Of a stretch of 32,148 nt of DNA, positions 14,995 to 23,485 are shown in pieces. The notes beneath the pieces are model-generated. The model did no database searches. It saw only the letters and a list, made by a program, of their open reading frames with translations, and was not told the origin of the DNA. Each line of letters starts with the position of its first letter. Positions within the stretch are counted from its first letter, which is position 1. Source of the DNA: Planctomycetota bacterium (GTDB lineage: Bacteria; Planctomycetota; Brocadiia; JAADGH01). The translations under genes and the position numbers were made by a program. Location of the stretch: contig JAADGH010000137.1 in the NCBI GenBank assembly GCA_013152475.1, positions 1-32,148 on the forward strand, written 5' to 3'.

Positions 14995-16622
14995 CGGCCC
15001 CTCCTCCTTCGCGCCAGTGCACCGGTGGGACATGCGTCGGCGCACGCCAACGCCGCCTGCGTCAGCCCCGCCTTCAGCGTCTCGCCGAAGGATACCCCCA
15101 CCCGGACATGGAATCCCCGCCCGATGTATGTCAGCCCCAAATGCTCTTCAAATTCCCGGGCAATCAGGATACACCGCCCGCACTTGATGCACTTGCCCGG
15201 CTCATACACCACCTCCTCATGCGTCCCCTCGCGCTCGAAGGTCGGCCGCTCCCCGGCGAAGGCGTGTGGGTTGGCCTCATACTCTGTGGCATAGATCCGC
15301 AGGAGACATTCGTCCCGCTTCGTGCAAGCGCACTGCAGGCAGCGCTTCGCCTCGGTTACGGCATCGTCTTCACACTCCGCCCCAACGCTCGGTGTTTTCC
15401 GGACATCGTGGAAGAGGTTCGCAAGGTCAGCCCCCGAGAGATGCCGCATGAGAACATGAACGGGCTTCTTACTCTCTGCGGTTTCCCCTGCGAGATGCCG
15501 CGATATGGCCTCTGCCGCGTGGCGGCCGGATGCGGAGGCGTGGACCGCATACCGTCCCCCTCCCGTGATCCTCCCCGCTGCGAAGATGCCGTCCACACGG
15601 GTCATGAACGTGTGATGATCGATCGTCACGCACCGTTCGGATGTCTCCACGCCGAGCCGCCGCAGCGTCCCCACGTCCGGCGTCACATCGGCGGCAACGC
15701 AAGAAGAATCGACGTCGATCTTTTCCGGCGTCACATCATAACCCAGCCCCGTGGCCAGCAGGACGGCGTCATATCCACTCCGAAGATCGTCCAGCGCCAG
15801 GTTCTCGCCCAGTGTCTGCCCGCCATGAAAGTCCATGCCCAGTTTTGTGACGACTGCGAGCTCCGCTTCAAAAACGCGCCTGGGCAGGCGCAACTCGGGA
15901 ATGAGACGCAGCGCCCCGCCGGGCTCCGCCTTGGCGTCGAACACCGCGCAGGCGTGCCCTTCCACCAACAGGTAGTACGCCGCAGTCAGACCGGCGATCC
16001 CCGCGCCGACAATTGCGACCCTTTTTCCTGTGGGGGGGTTCTTCGGCGGCACGTAAGCCGGACCGCTGTCCATGTCCCGGTCCGCAACGAATCGCTTAAG
16101 CGCGCAGACGGCCACCGCTTCGTCCAGATTCTTCCTGCGGCAGACGGCCTCGCACGGCTTTGGGCAGATACGGCCCAGGACACCGGGGAAGGCCACGCTC
16201 TCCTTGATGATGGCAATGGCCTTGTCATATTTCCCATTGCGAATTTCGACAATGAACCGCGGGATGTCGATGTGCGCCGGGCAGCCCAACTGGCATGGCG
16301 CCGCGCAATCGCCCAGGTGGTCCGAGAGAAGCAGCTCCAGAGCCACCCGGCGCGACCGGCGCACCGCCTCCGTGTCCGTGCGGACCACCATGCCGTCTTG
16401 CACCCGCGTCGCACACGCAGGCAAGAGGCCGTCCCGCCCTTCCACCTCGACCATGCAGACGCCGCAGGATTCGTTCGGTTTCCTGTCGTCCATGTAACAG
16501 AGCGTGGGGATGTCGATGCCGAGTTGCCGGGCAACGGAGAGAATCGTCGCGGTTCGTTGGGCTTTCGTTGAACGGCCGTCGATTGTCACGCTCACTTGGT
16601 CGGCCAACGTGTTACTCCACAT
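14988..16622 (-). CDS. 2Fe-2S / GltD-like FAD / 4Fe-4S oxidoreductase subunit lacking the NAD(P)H domain
   Basis: 544 aa from ATG 16622 (AGGAT 7 nt upstream); TTG 16607 with GGAG 7 nt before it is an equally possible start. Domain order: NuoG/HydA-like 2Fe-2S (Cys42, 53, 56, 70); HLGDCAAPCQLGCP and GRICPKPCEAVC cluster motifs of the GltD N-terminus (about 125-190); FAD-binding VGAGIAGLTAAYYL (about 225); PGGALRLIPELRLP; then DAVLLATGLGYD. From there the sequence jumps almost directly to the closing FAD segment DGIFAAGRITGGG. The roughly 120-residue NAD(P)H Rossmann domain (second GxGxxG) of GltD/NfnB is missing, and the usual G-D of the FAD motif reads G-R. The C-terminus adds CIKCGRC...CADACP. 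Probably a flavin/FeS partner of the NuoEF subunits encoded just upstream (11 nt overlap). Cytoplasmic. Confidence 0.85.
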   Translation of the reverse strand: MWSNTLADQVSVTIDGRSTKAQRTATILSVARQLGIDIPTLCYMDDRKPNESCGVCMVEVEGRDGLLPACATRVQDGMVVRTDTEAVRRSRRVALELLLSDHLGDCAAPCQLGCPAHIDIPRFIVEIRNGKYDKAIAIIKESVAFPGVLGRICPKPCEAVCRRKNLDEAVAVCALKRFVADRDMDSGPAYVPPKNPPTGKRVAIVGAGIAGLTAAYYLLVEGHACAVFDAKAEPGGALRLIPELRLPRRVFEAELAVVTKLGMDFHGGQTLGENLALDDLRSGYDAVLLATGLGYDVTPEKIDVDSSCVAADVTPDVGTLRRLGVETSERCVTIDHHTFMTRVDGIFAAGRITGGGRYAVHASASGRHAAEAISRHLAGETAESKKPVHVLMRHLSGADLANLFHDVRKTPSVGAECEDDAVTEAKRCLQCACTKRDECLLRIYATEYEANPHAFAGERPTFEREGTHEEVVYEPGKCIKCGRCILIAREFEEHLGLTYIGRGFHVRVGVSFGETLKAGLTQAALACADACPTGALARRRRGRW

Positions 16623-18453
16623 CCACTGCATCCTGCGGGCAGACGACCTTGCACATGCCGCACCGGACGCATTTCTCCAGGTCGATCTCGTGCTTCTCAT
16701 ACGGCGTGACCGCGATGGCCTCCGCCGGGCAGTTCTGCGCGCAGACGGTGCAGCCGATGCACCTGTCCGTAATCACATACTTGATCAGCGCCCTGCATTT
16801 CCCCGCCGGGCACCGGCCCTCCAGGTGCGCCTCGTACTCCTCCCGGAAGTACCGCAGCGACGTCACCACCGGGTTCGGCGCGGTCCGGCCCAGGCCGCAG
16901 AAGCTCGACGACTTGAGCACCCCCGCCAGTTCTTCGAGCGCCTCCAGGTCCCTCTCCTTCGCCGTTCCCTCACAGATACGGTCCAGGATTTCCAACATGC
17001 GCTTGGACCCGATCCGGCAGAAGGTGCACTTCCCGCACGACTCGTTCTGAGTGAAGGGCAGGAAGAAGCGGGCGAAATCGACCATGCACGTCGAGTCGTC
17101 GAGGACCACCAGCCCGCCCGATCCCATGATCATGCCGGTTTCCCTGAGGGCATCGTAGTCGATGGGCGTGTGGCACAGCCGCGCCGGCAGGCACCCTCCC
17201 GACGGCCCGCCGATCTGCACCGCCTTGAACTCCCGGCCCTCCGGCACGCCGCCGCCGATCTGGTGGACGATGTCCCACACGGTCGTGCCCATCGGTACTT
17301 CGACAAGCCCGCCGCGCCGCACCTGCCCGGCGAGTGCAAAGATCTTCGTGCCCTTGCTCCCCTCCGTACCCAGGGCGCTGAACGCCTCCGGGCCCTTGCC
17401 GATGATCCAGGACAGGCAGCCAAGGGTCTCCACGTTGTTGATCAGCGTCGGCCTGCCCCAGAGGCCGTGCTCGGCGGGATACGGCGGCCGGACCCTCGGC
17501 GTGCCCCGCCGGCCCTCGATGGAGGCGATGAGCGCCGTCTCCTCGCCACAGACGAACGCGCCGGCGCTTTCGAAAACGTGAAGTTTCAAATCAAAGCCGC
17601 TGCCCTGGATGTCCTCTCCCAGCCATCCCTTTTCCTCGGCCAGACGGATTGCCTCGCTCATGCGCTTTACGGCCAGGGGGTATTCCGCCCGGATGAAGAT
17701 GTAGCCCTCCGCCGCTCCCACGGCGTACGCCGCGATCGCCATGCCCTCCAGGACCTGATAGGGTGACGACTCCAGGACCGACCGGTCCATGAAGGCGCCG
17801 GGGTCGCCCTCGTCCGCGTTGCAGATGACGAACTTCTCCTCGCTCGGCTGGTCGCGGGTGACGCGCCACTTGGCTCCTGTCGGATATCCCGCGCCGCCCC
17901 GTCCGCGAAGACCCGACCGGGTCACGATGTCGATGACGTCATCCGGCTTCAGTTCCATCAGGCACCTCCGGAGCGCGGAGTACCCGCCGTGGGCCAGGTA
18001 GTCGTCGAGGTCGAGGGGGTCGCCTTGCCCTGCCCGCCGGAGGACGATACGCTCCTGGTTCTTCAGATAGGCCCCCTCGCCGCTGCTGTCGAGGTCGATC
18101 TGATAATCGCACATCGGCGCCCACGCGCGGTCGTCCGTCAGTCGGTCCACAATTCGCCGTGACAGCCCGAGCGCCCGCCGGAAGGGCGAGGCCGGGGGCG
18201 CGTACATGCAGACGATGCGCCGGGCCATGCCGGGGGTGACGTTCCCGAAGGTCCGGCTGTCGCCGTTGCCGGCGACGATCTCCACGATGGGTTCGGAGAA
18301 GCACATGCCGTTGCACCCCACCGGGACGAGGCGGGCCGGGGCCCGGGTGCGCCGGATTTCCTCCTCGATCGCCTGGGCCACACGGCGCGCGCCGCTGGCG
18401 ATGCCGCAGCTTCCCATGCCCACCCGGATTTCAACGGGTCGCGGCGCGGTCAT
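16612..18453 (-). CDS. nuoF: NuoF-like NADH-oxidising flavoprotein (HydB type)
   Basis: 613 aa, starting in an ATGA overlap with the NuoE-like gene. The N-terminal thioredoxin-like 2Fe-2S domain shows Cys16, Cys47 and Cys51 (GSCGIASGA, VGCNGMC). The 51-kDa core follows: RSGLRGRGGAGYPTG (NADH), CNADEGDPGAFMDR (FMN/NADH), ESAGAFVCGEETALI and the N3 4Fe-4S ligands ESCGKCTFC plus the later SFCGLG. The C-terminus carries two ferredoxin clusters, CIGCTVCAQNCP and CVRCGMCKVVCP. This length and layout match HydB-type subunits of cytoplasmic bifurcating or confurcating enzymes rather than the 430-aa NuoF of complex I. Its role would be electron entry from NADH (or exit to NAD+). The partner is the subunit encoded directly downstream. 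Confidence 0.93.
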   Translation of the reverse strand: MTAPRPVEIRVGMGSCGIASGARRVAQAIEEEIRRTRAPARLVPVGCNGMCFSEPIVEIVAGNGDSRTFGNVTPGMARRIVCMYAPPASPFRRALGLSRRIVDRLTDDRAWAPMCDYQIDLDSSGEGAYLKNQERIVLRRAGQGDPLDLDDYLAHGGYSALRRCLMELKPDDVIDIVTRSGLRGRGGAGYPTGAKWRVTRDQPSEEKFVICNADEGDPGAFMDRSVLESSPYQVLEGMAIAAYAVGAAEGYIFIRAEYPLAVKRMSEAIRLAEEKGWLGEDIQGSGFDLKLHVFESAGAFVCGEETALIASIEGRRGTPRVRPPYPAEHGLWGRPTLINNVETLGCLSWIIGKGPEAFSALGTEGSKGTKIFALAGQVRRGGLVEVPMGTTVWDIVHQIGGGVPEGREFKAVQIGGPSGGCLPARLCHTPIDYDALRETGMIMGSGGLVVLDDSTCMVDFARFFLPFTQNESCGKCTFCRIGSKRMLEILDRICEGTAKERDLEALEELAGVLKSSSFCGLGRTAPNPVVTSLRYFREEYEAHLEGRCPAGKCRALIKYVITDRCIGCTVCAQNCPAEAIAVTPYEKHEIDLEKCVRCGMCKVVCPQDAVDVE

Positions 18454-18956
18454 TCTCCATAGTCCCTCATAAAACTGTCGATGGCCTTGTGCGTGTTCTG
18501 CGGTGTCAGGTGACCGTAGGTGATGTCATCGATCATGAGGCACGGCGCAAGGGAGCAACACCCCAGACACGCCACGTTCTCGACGGTGAACAGCCGGTCG
18601 GCGTCGGTGTCCTCGCCCTCATCGATGTCCAGGAACTTGCGGACCGAATCGCTGATCCGCTGCGCACCGAGCACGTAGCAAGCCGTTCCGTGGCAAATCT
18701 TTATGATGTGCTTCCCGACGGGCTTGTGGCGGAACTGGGAATAGAAGGTAGACACACCCGTGATCTGGGCCGGGGTGATCTCGGTGATCTCGCACACGCG
18801 GCGGAGCGCCTCCTGCGGCAGGTAGCGATATGTCTCCTGGATGCTCAAGAGGATGTTCAGCGTGTCTTTCGCCTTGCCGCCGATGCGATCGACGACCTCG
18901 TCAATCTCGCAAAGGTCAATCTTGAATTCGGCGGTGTTTTTCTTCGAGCCCGTCAT
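18450..18956 (-). CDS. nuoE: NuoE-like 2Fe-2S subunit
   Basis: 168 aa from ATG 18956, which overlaps the stop of the upstream propeller gene as ATGA and itself ends in an ATGA overlap with the NuoF-like gene. The 24-kDa subunit pattern is complete: helical N-terminus with LLSIQETYRYLPQEALRRV, then GVSTFYSQFRHKPVGKH, and ligands Cys88 and Cys93 (ICHGTACYV) and Cys130 and Cys134 (ACLGCC). It pairs with NuoF-like proteins to form the NADH-handling diaphorase module in complex I, HydABC and related enzymes. The double ATGA linkage suggests translation in fixed ratio. Cytoplasmic. Confidence 0.93.
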   Translation of the reverse strand: MTGSKKNTAEFKIDLCEIDEVVDRIGGKAKDTLNILLSIQETYRYLPQEALRRVCEITEITPAQITGVSTFYSQFRHKPVGKHIIKICHGTACYVLGAQRISDSVRKFLDIDEGEDTDADRLFTVENVACLGCCSLAPCLMIDDITYGHLTPQNTHKAIDSFMRDYGE

Positions 18957-20683
18957 TGCTTCTTGCCGATGCAGAACAGATGCCTCTCCCCGCGCAGGTA
19001 GATCTTTGAATCGACGAACGCCGGCGTCGCAAATACCTTCTCCCCGACGTCGCCTTTTCCAAGGGACCTGTACGTGTCCGAAAGCCCCAGAATGTAGGTC
19101 TTGCCCGGGATGTCGGAGATATACACCCGCCGTCCCACGAGTGTGGGCGACGACCAGAACATGTCGGGGAAATCCTGCTGCCACAGGCCCTTCCCCGTCT
19201 TGGCGTCCACGCATGTCAGGCAGCCGTAGCCCGCCGCGGCCATGAGCAGGTACTTCCCATCCGTGAGCGGGCTGGCGCAGTCGGGGAGGCCGTCCTCAAA
19301 TGTCCACGCCACATGCGTCTTCGTCACATCCCCTGTCCCGCCGGTGCGGATGGCCGAAAGCTGGGCGGATTCGGTGACCGTGTAAACCATGCCATCGGCA
19401 TAGACAGGCAACGGGGCCACGTCGCCGCCGAGGACGTCCGCCCGCCAGAGCTCTTTGCCCGTTGTCGGGTCATACGAAATCGCGAAGGAGTCGGCGCAGG
19501 TGATCAGTTCCTCCCGCTCGGGGGTCTTGATGAGCAGCGGGCTGCTCCACGAGGCGGGCACCTTGCGCCCTGTCTGCCACACGATCTTGCCATCGGCGGG
19601 ATGGATCGCATAGAGGACCGACTTGGGTTTGCGCTTGCCGCCCTGGTCGAGCTGGAGGATCACCTTGTCCTTGTGGAGCCGAAGGCTTGTGCACAGTCCA
19701 TATGCGCTGTGCGGGGGACCGAACCAGTTGACCCAGATCTGCTTGCCGGAGAAATCCACCGCCGCCAGCTCGGCCGTGCCGAAGAAGGCGTAGACCCGCT
19801 CCCCGTCCGTCACGGGCGTCGATGCGGCGAGGCCGGTGTCCCGGTAGACCTCGAAATCATTGCCGAGGACGGCGCCGCTCTGGATATTGCATTCCCATAG
19901 CAGCTTGCCGGTCGCCCGATCGAAGCAGAAGACCTTCCGCTCCTTCAGGTTGGCGCCGGTCAGGAAGATTCTGTCGCCCCAGACAATCGGCGAGCTGTTG
20001 CCGGGGAGGGGGACCTCCGTCCTCCACAGGATGTTCTCACCCGTCTTGGCATCCCACGAGACGGGCAAGTCCATCTCGGGTGCGATGCCCTGTCCGGTGG
20101 GACCGCGGAAGGTCGGCCATTTCAGACGGTCCGGGACCGTTGGCTGGGCGGCGACGATCATGCCCTTCGGGGTCGGCCTGCCCTTGGCCGGCTCGGGCGC
20201 CTGGCGGCTCCACGCGACCCCGATGAAAGCGGCGACAACAACCGGCGCCGTAACCGCCACGACAGAGACCATGGCCCGGTCGCGCTCTATCGCCTCGTCC
20301 ACTTCCTCGCCTCGGCGAACCGGAACGGGCGTCGGAGCGGTCAGCGCCGCCAAGCGTCTCATGGACATGGCAAAGACGAACAGGGAGACAAACAGCAAAT
20401 ACGCGCCGGTCTGTATTTTTCGCTGATACGTAAAATGCATCTGCCGGCTCGCCACGTCCTCGGCGCGATAGGTCTTGATGAGCGCCCCCTTCTCTGCGGT
20501 CTGCTTGATGGCCTCGCGCTTGGCATCCAGGCGGTCGTCGTCGAAGCGAATCTTGGGGCGGTAGCTCACACCGAAATAGACCAACCCGGCGATGACCACC
20601 GCCGACATCACTCCGCTGACCGCCGCGAGGAAGGTCGTGGTTTGCTTGTCGAAGAACTGGGATGTCCGGTCACTCAGACGCAA
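18953..20683 (-). CDS. Three-TM PQQ-like beta-propeller protein
   Basis: 576 aa with a TTG start at 20683 (GGAAGG about 8 nt upstream), 14 nt inside the preceding gene. Three membrane helices: about residues 18-40 (AAVSGVMSAVVIAGLVYF), 90-107 (GAYLLFVSLFVFAMSM) and 142-160 (VVAVTAPVVVAAFIGVAW). The propeller follows from about 185, opening with the FRGPTGQGIAP motif typical of Planctomycete-type PQQ-like proteins and then WGDRIFLTG, DRATGKLLWE, DPTTGKELWRAD and DAKTGKGLWQQD repeats. No quinoprotein dehydrogenase catalytic residues. Predicted to place the propeller on the outer face. It sits between the membrane polyferredoxin and NuoE-like genes and is linked to both by overlaps, so it is probably a subunit of the same assembly. 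Confidence 0.85.
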   Translation of the reverse strand: MRLSDRTSQFFDKQTTTFLAAVSGVMSAVVIAGLVYFGVSYRPKIRFDDDRLDAKREAIKQTAEKGALIKTYRAEDVASRQMHFTYQRKIQTGAYLLFVSLFVFAMSMRRLAALTAPTPVPVRRGEEVDEAIERDRAMVSVVAVTAPVVVAAFIGVAWSRQAPEPAKGRPTPKGMIVAAQPTVPDRLKWPTFRGPTGQGIAPEMDLPVSWDAKTGENILWRTEVPLPGNSSPIVWGDRIFLTGANLKERKVFCFDRATGKLLWECNIQSGAVLGNDFEVYRDTGLAASTPVTDGERVYAFFGTAELAAVDFSGKQIWVNWFGPPHSAYGLCTSLRLHKDKVILQLDQGGKRKPKSVLYAIHPADGKIVWQTGRKVPASWSSPLLIKTPEREELITCADSFAISYDPTTGKELWRADVLGGDVAPLPVYADGMVYTVTESAQLSAIRTGGTGDVTKTHVAWTFEDGLPDCASPLTDGKYLLMAAAGYGCLTCVDAKTGKGLWQQDFPDMFWSSPTLVGRRVYISDIPGKTYILGLSDTYRSLGKGDVGEKVFATPAFVDSKIYLRGERHLFCIGKKQ

Positions 20684-21803
20684 CAGTTTCGCCTTCCTTT
20701 TTCAATCGATCCCGCTCGCGAGGGCAGGACATGTAGCAGCGCGCACACGCGAAACACTTGGCGTGATCGACCTCGTAGGTCTCGCGTTCCGAGACCACAC
20801 ACACCGACACCAGTTTGGCCGCAATGACCCCACCGAACCACGCTCCGAGAATCGCCCCGGCGGAGGACCGGCCCGCGGCCAGGTATCCCCCCACTGCGCA
20901 CACGACAAACACCATCGCCGAGGCCCCCCACAGCGCCCTCCGCCTGCCCGGGGACAGGCGTTCCTCCTCCCGGGGCGGGAGGAGGGCCCCGAAGGGGCAG
21001 GCGTCCTTGCACAGAGAGCAGTCGATGCACTCATCCGGCGTCACGCTGACCCCCACGCTCGTCCACCTTGCGGCCAGTGACAGCAGTGCGCCATAGGGGC
21101 AGAGGAACCGGCAGAACGGCCGGCCGACGAACATGCCGAGCAGCAGAAACGCTCCGCCGAAGGCAAACATCCCCAGCGTCCCGCCGAACCGAAAGAACGG
21201 GACAAACGGGTCGTACCCGCACATGAGGAAGTATCCCGTGGCGACGACGGAGTACACGACCAGGCCGAGGAACAGATACCGCAGCAGTCCCAGCGGTTCC
21301 TCAAGCCAGCGCGGGACGCGCACGGGCCTGAACAGGAAGATGTCCTGGATCAGCCCCAGGGGGCAGGCCGCCCCGCAGAACACGCGCCCGACGACCAGGG
21401 CCACCGCCAGCGGCGCGACGAAGACGACCACCGCCATCAACGGGATCATGTAGCTGCTGTCGCTGAGTGCAAGGGTGATGTTCTCGATCGCGCCGATAGG
21501 GCAGATGCAGCCGCCCTTGTAGAACCCGAAGTAGAGCACCGAGGCAAGTCCGAGGGCAAAGATGCCCCTCCGGCTTCGCTTCCATAACAGCAGCCATGAG
21601 CCCACACCCAAAGCCACAAAAAGAAGCACCGTGCTCGATACTTCCGTCAGGAGCGTCTGCTGCGTCTGAAGTTCGAGGATCGGTTGTTTGTATCCGGTCT
21701 CGAAATCCGGGGGAGGGAAGCGCTGCTGGCCGAACGCCGCAGGCGCCAGCATGAATGCGAGGACGAATATCAAAAAAAGATATTTCAACCGCGTCCTATG
21801 CAT
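20670..21803 (-). CDS. NapH/NosR/CcoG-type membrane polyferredoxin
   Basis: 377 aa from ATG 21803, which overlaps the upstream ferredoxin gene by 8 nt. After a signal-like segment (KYLFLIFVLAFMLAPAAFG) come about six transmembrane helices. They include two C-x3-C-P motifs in GRVFCGAACPLG and GRPFCRFLCPYG, diagnostic of the NapH/NosR/CcoG family. A loop carries a 4Fe-4S motif CIDCSLCKDACP and the C-terminal tail a second, CFACARCYMSCP. In the family these proteins move electrons across or along the membrane to periplasmic partners. An additional FYKGGCICPIG stretch near residue 110 is conserved-looking. No NapA, NosZ or oxidase gene is nearby, so the electron acceptor is unknown. Confidence 0.88.
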   Translation of the reverse strand: MHRTRLKYLFLIFVLAFMLAPAAFGQQRFPPPDFETGYKQPILELQTQQTLLTEVSSTVLLFVALGVGSWLLLWKRSRRGIFALGLASVLYFGFYKGGCICPIGAIENITLALSDSSYMIPLMAVVVFVAPLAVALVVGRVFCGAACPLGLIQDIFLFRPVRVPRWLEEPLGLLRYLFLGLVVYSVVATGYFLMCGYDPFVPFFRFGGTLGMFAFGGAFLLLGMFVGRPFCRFLCPYGALLSLAARWTSVGVSVTPDECIDCSLCKDACPFGALLPPREEERLSPGRRRALWGASAMVFVVCAVGGYLAAGRSSAGAILGAWFGGVIAAKLVSVCVVSERETYEVDHAKCFACARCYMSCPRERDRLKKEGETVASE

Positions 21804-22365
21804 GTTTCTTGGTGATGTATTGCTGCTCGGCTGGAATTCGAACAATCGCATTCCCCTTGCATACCCGCTCGATGGCGCATTCGTTGCAATTCAGGCACAG
21901 GTCGCGTTTGATCTGCAGATAGAGCGAGCCGTTCCCGAACGAAGCACATCCTTTTACGCAGCGCGCACATCCGTAACAGAGGTCCTCGTCGATCGTGTAT
22001 TCGTAATAGGGCTCCTCGACGAACCGCCGCCGCAGGGCGCCGACCGGACAGAGCTGATTCTCCGCGCCCTCGTCGAGCTTCGGCGGCTCGGTCACGAAGA
22101 AGCCGACGCAGATCCGGCAGTAACCGCACATGCTGAAGTCGTGCACGCACTTGACCGCCGACGGGGTCAACACGCAGTGCGTGGAGCAGTTGCTGCACTG
22201 GGCGCACTTCGTGGGATCGATCTGCCACACATGACGGTCCCGTCCGATGCGGGTGGCCAGCTTGCCCAGCAGGCCGCCGAAGGCGAACAGGCCGGCGCCG
22301 CCCGCAAGCCGCCGGATGAATCCCCGCCGCGCCGCTTTTGCTTTCTTGATTCCTTCCTCATTCAT
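21796..22365 (-). CDS. Twin-arginine multi-cluster ferredoxin
   Basis: 189 aa. Residues 12-31 read ARRGFIRRLAGGAGLFAFGG, a twin-arginine-type export signal in which G-F-I follows the RR pair. The rest holds enough cysteines for about four 4Fe-4S clusters: C54-x2-C57-x2-C60-x3-C64, C73/C80-x2-C83-x2-C86 with C106-P, C130-x2-C133-x2-C136-x3-C140 and C157-x2-C160-x2-C163-x5-C169. This resembles NapG/MauN-type electron carriers, which normally partner a NapH-type membrane protein, and such a gene follows with an 8-nt overlap. It is predicted to act on the outer face of the cytoplasmic membrane, passing electrons to or from the polyferredoxin. Confidence 0.85.
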   Translation of the reverse strand: MNEEGIKKAKAARRGFIRRLAGGAGLFAFGGLLGKLATRIGRDRHVWQIDPTKCAQCSNCSTHCVLTPSAVKCVHDFSMCGYCRICVGFFVTEPPKLDEGAENQLCPVGALRRRFVEEPYYEYTIDEDLCYGCARCVKGCASFGNGSLYLQIKRDLCLNCNECAIERVCKGNAIVRIPAEQQYITKKHA

Positions 22366-22558
22366 GGCTTTTGTTCCTCTTCCCCCCAGCGGTCACTCCG
22401 CACTCCTTGGCCAATGGGCAGCCCGCACAGATCGCCGGGCGGCCGTCATTCGTCTTCGTCTGCAGGCGCACCCGCGTCGCGAGGATGAACGTCAGCATCC
22501 CGAGCAGCACCAGCAGGATGGCGCGGACGATCGCGGCCATTTTGTCTTTTCTATTCAT
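22358..22558 (-). CDS. Small single-TM protein with C-x2-C-x5-C tail
   Basis: 66 aa, too short for most gene finders but bracketed by 8-nt overlaps with both neighbours, which is strong support for translation. A hydrophobic helix spans about residues 8-27 (AAIVRAILLVLLGMLTFILA). The tail contains ICAGCPLAKECG (Cys44, 47, 53). The helix plus CxxCxLxxxC layout is like the small Cys-rich membrane proteins seen beside FeoB. It could hold a metal or a partial cluster, or guard the cysteines of the neighbouring ferredoxin. The second ATG (22540) is an alternative start. I do not know of a defined function. Confidence 0.7.
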   Translation of the reverse strand: MNRKDKMAAIVRAILLVLLGMLTFILATRVRLQTKTNDGRPAICAGCPLAKECGVTAGGKRNKSHE

Positions 22559-23483
22559 TCGCATTCTCGAAAACACGAACACACCCCGCGACACGATCGA
22601 CGGCGTAGATCCGGCCGCGCGAGTCCACGGCAACGTCGATGCCCTTGCACTCCTTGGCGAAGACATCCGCCCCGAACGTTTTGAGCCGCTTGCCGTCCGC
22701 GTCGAAGACCTTCACCAGTGGAAGGCCCTTATCGGCCGTCACCACCCGCCCGCCCGCAGCGAGGGCCAGGTTGGTCGGGTTGCAGCAGCCCGGGAAGTCG
22801 TCGCCCTCCGGACCGATCTTTCCCCAGACCTTGAGCCGCTTGCCCTCGAAGTCATACACCTCGACCCGCTTGCGCCCCGAGTTGTTCAGGGCCACCAGAC
22901 CGTCCCTCGCCGCACAGTCGAGGAACGGACTCGGCAGGACAATGCCGATCCCCTCGGGGTCCTGGTCCTTGCTCCCCACATAGTTCAGAAAGCGGCCGTC
23001 GTCGCGGAAGCGATACACGACCCGCTCCTCGGAATCGGCGACGAACACACTGCCGTCGCACGTGGCAATGCCGGTGAGCAGTCCAAAGTTCTCCGTCTCG
23101 CACCCCCCCTTGCCCCAGCGGAGGAGAGACCTGCCGTCGGCGTCGAACTTCTCCACCTTCTTCTGGGTGGCGACGTAGACGTTGCCCTTTGCATCGACCG
23201 CCAGCGCCGCCACTGGGGCGGCCGCTTCCCACTCGCGCAGCTTCCTGCCGTCCGGGCCATAGACCCTCACACCGAAATCCCCGCCGACATAGACGTTGTC
23301 CCTCGCGTCCACCGCCACACTCGTGATCCCCGGCACGGCCAGAACGTTCTTCTTGGGCGGGGGGGCGGTCCCCTTGGATTTCGCGAAGAAAGCATAGCCG
23401 ACGCCAAGGCCCAGCGCGATAAGGATCACCGCGCCTAATGCTTGCCCTATCAGCAACTTACGATTTGACACTTCGTTGCGCAT
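22551..23483 (-). CDS. Membrane-tethered NHL-repeat beta-propeller
   Basis: 310 aa from ATG 23483, with GAGGTG directly upstream; it starts 2 nt after the previous stop. Residues 9-30 are an uncleaved anchor (KLLIGQALGAVILIALGLGVGYAFF). Beyond a Pro/Lys linker there are about six NHL-type repeats: ITSVAVDARDNVYVGG, VAALAVDAKGNVYVA, LTGIATCDGSVFVADSE, LVALNNSGRKRVEVYD, PTNLALAAGGRVVTAD and GIDVAVDSRGRIYAVD. Unusually for a propeller it carries several cysteines (GGCET, a GCCNPTN pair, KECKG, AGCVRV). These may bind metal or form disulfides outside the membrane. Probably an extracytoplasmic binding subunit; the ligand is unknown. Confidence 0.84.
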   Translation of the reverse strand: MRNEVSNRKLLIGQALGAVILIALGLGVGYAFFAKSKGTAPPPKKNVLAVPGITSVAVDARDNVYVGGDFGVRVYGPDGRKLREWEAAAPVAALAVDAKGNVYVATQKKVEKFDADGRSLLRWGKGGCETENFGLLTGIATCDGSVFVADSEERVVYRFRDDGRFLNYVGSKDQDPEGIGIVLPSPFLDCAARDGLVALNNSGRKRVEVYDFEGKRLKVWGKIGPEGDDFPGCCNPTNLALAAGGRVVTADKGLPLVKVFDADGKRLKTFGADVFAKECKGIDVAVDSRGRIYAVDRVAGCVRVFENANE

Positions 23484-23485
23484 GG

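Noticed and set aside
13855..17766. Long plus-strand open frames opposite the FeS and NuoF-like genes
   Set aside because: They are antisense shadows in GC-rich coding DNA; their translations are Arg/His/Pro-rich with no recognisable motifs, while the minus-strand frames carry full families.
14988..18956. HydABC [FeFe]-hydrogenase
   Set aside because: NuoE/NuoF-like subunits fit, but no H-cluster motifs (TSCCPxW, FMPCxxK) occur anywhere in the operon.
14988..22365. Complex I or Rnf complex
   Set aside because: No NuoA/H/J-N membrane subunits and no RnfA/D/E/G homologues; the only membrane FeS protein is NapH-type.
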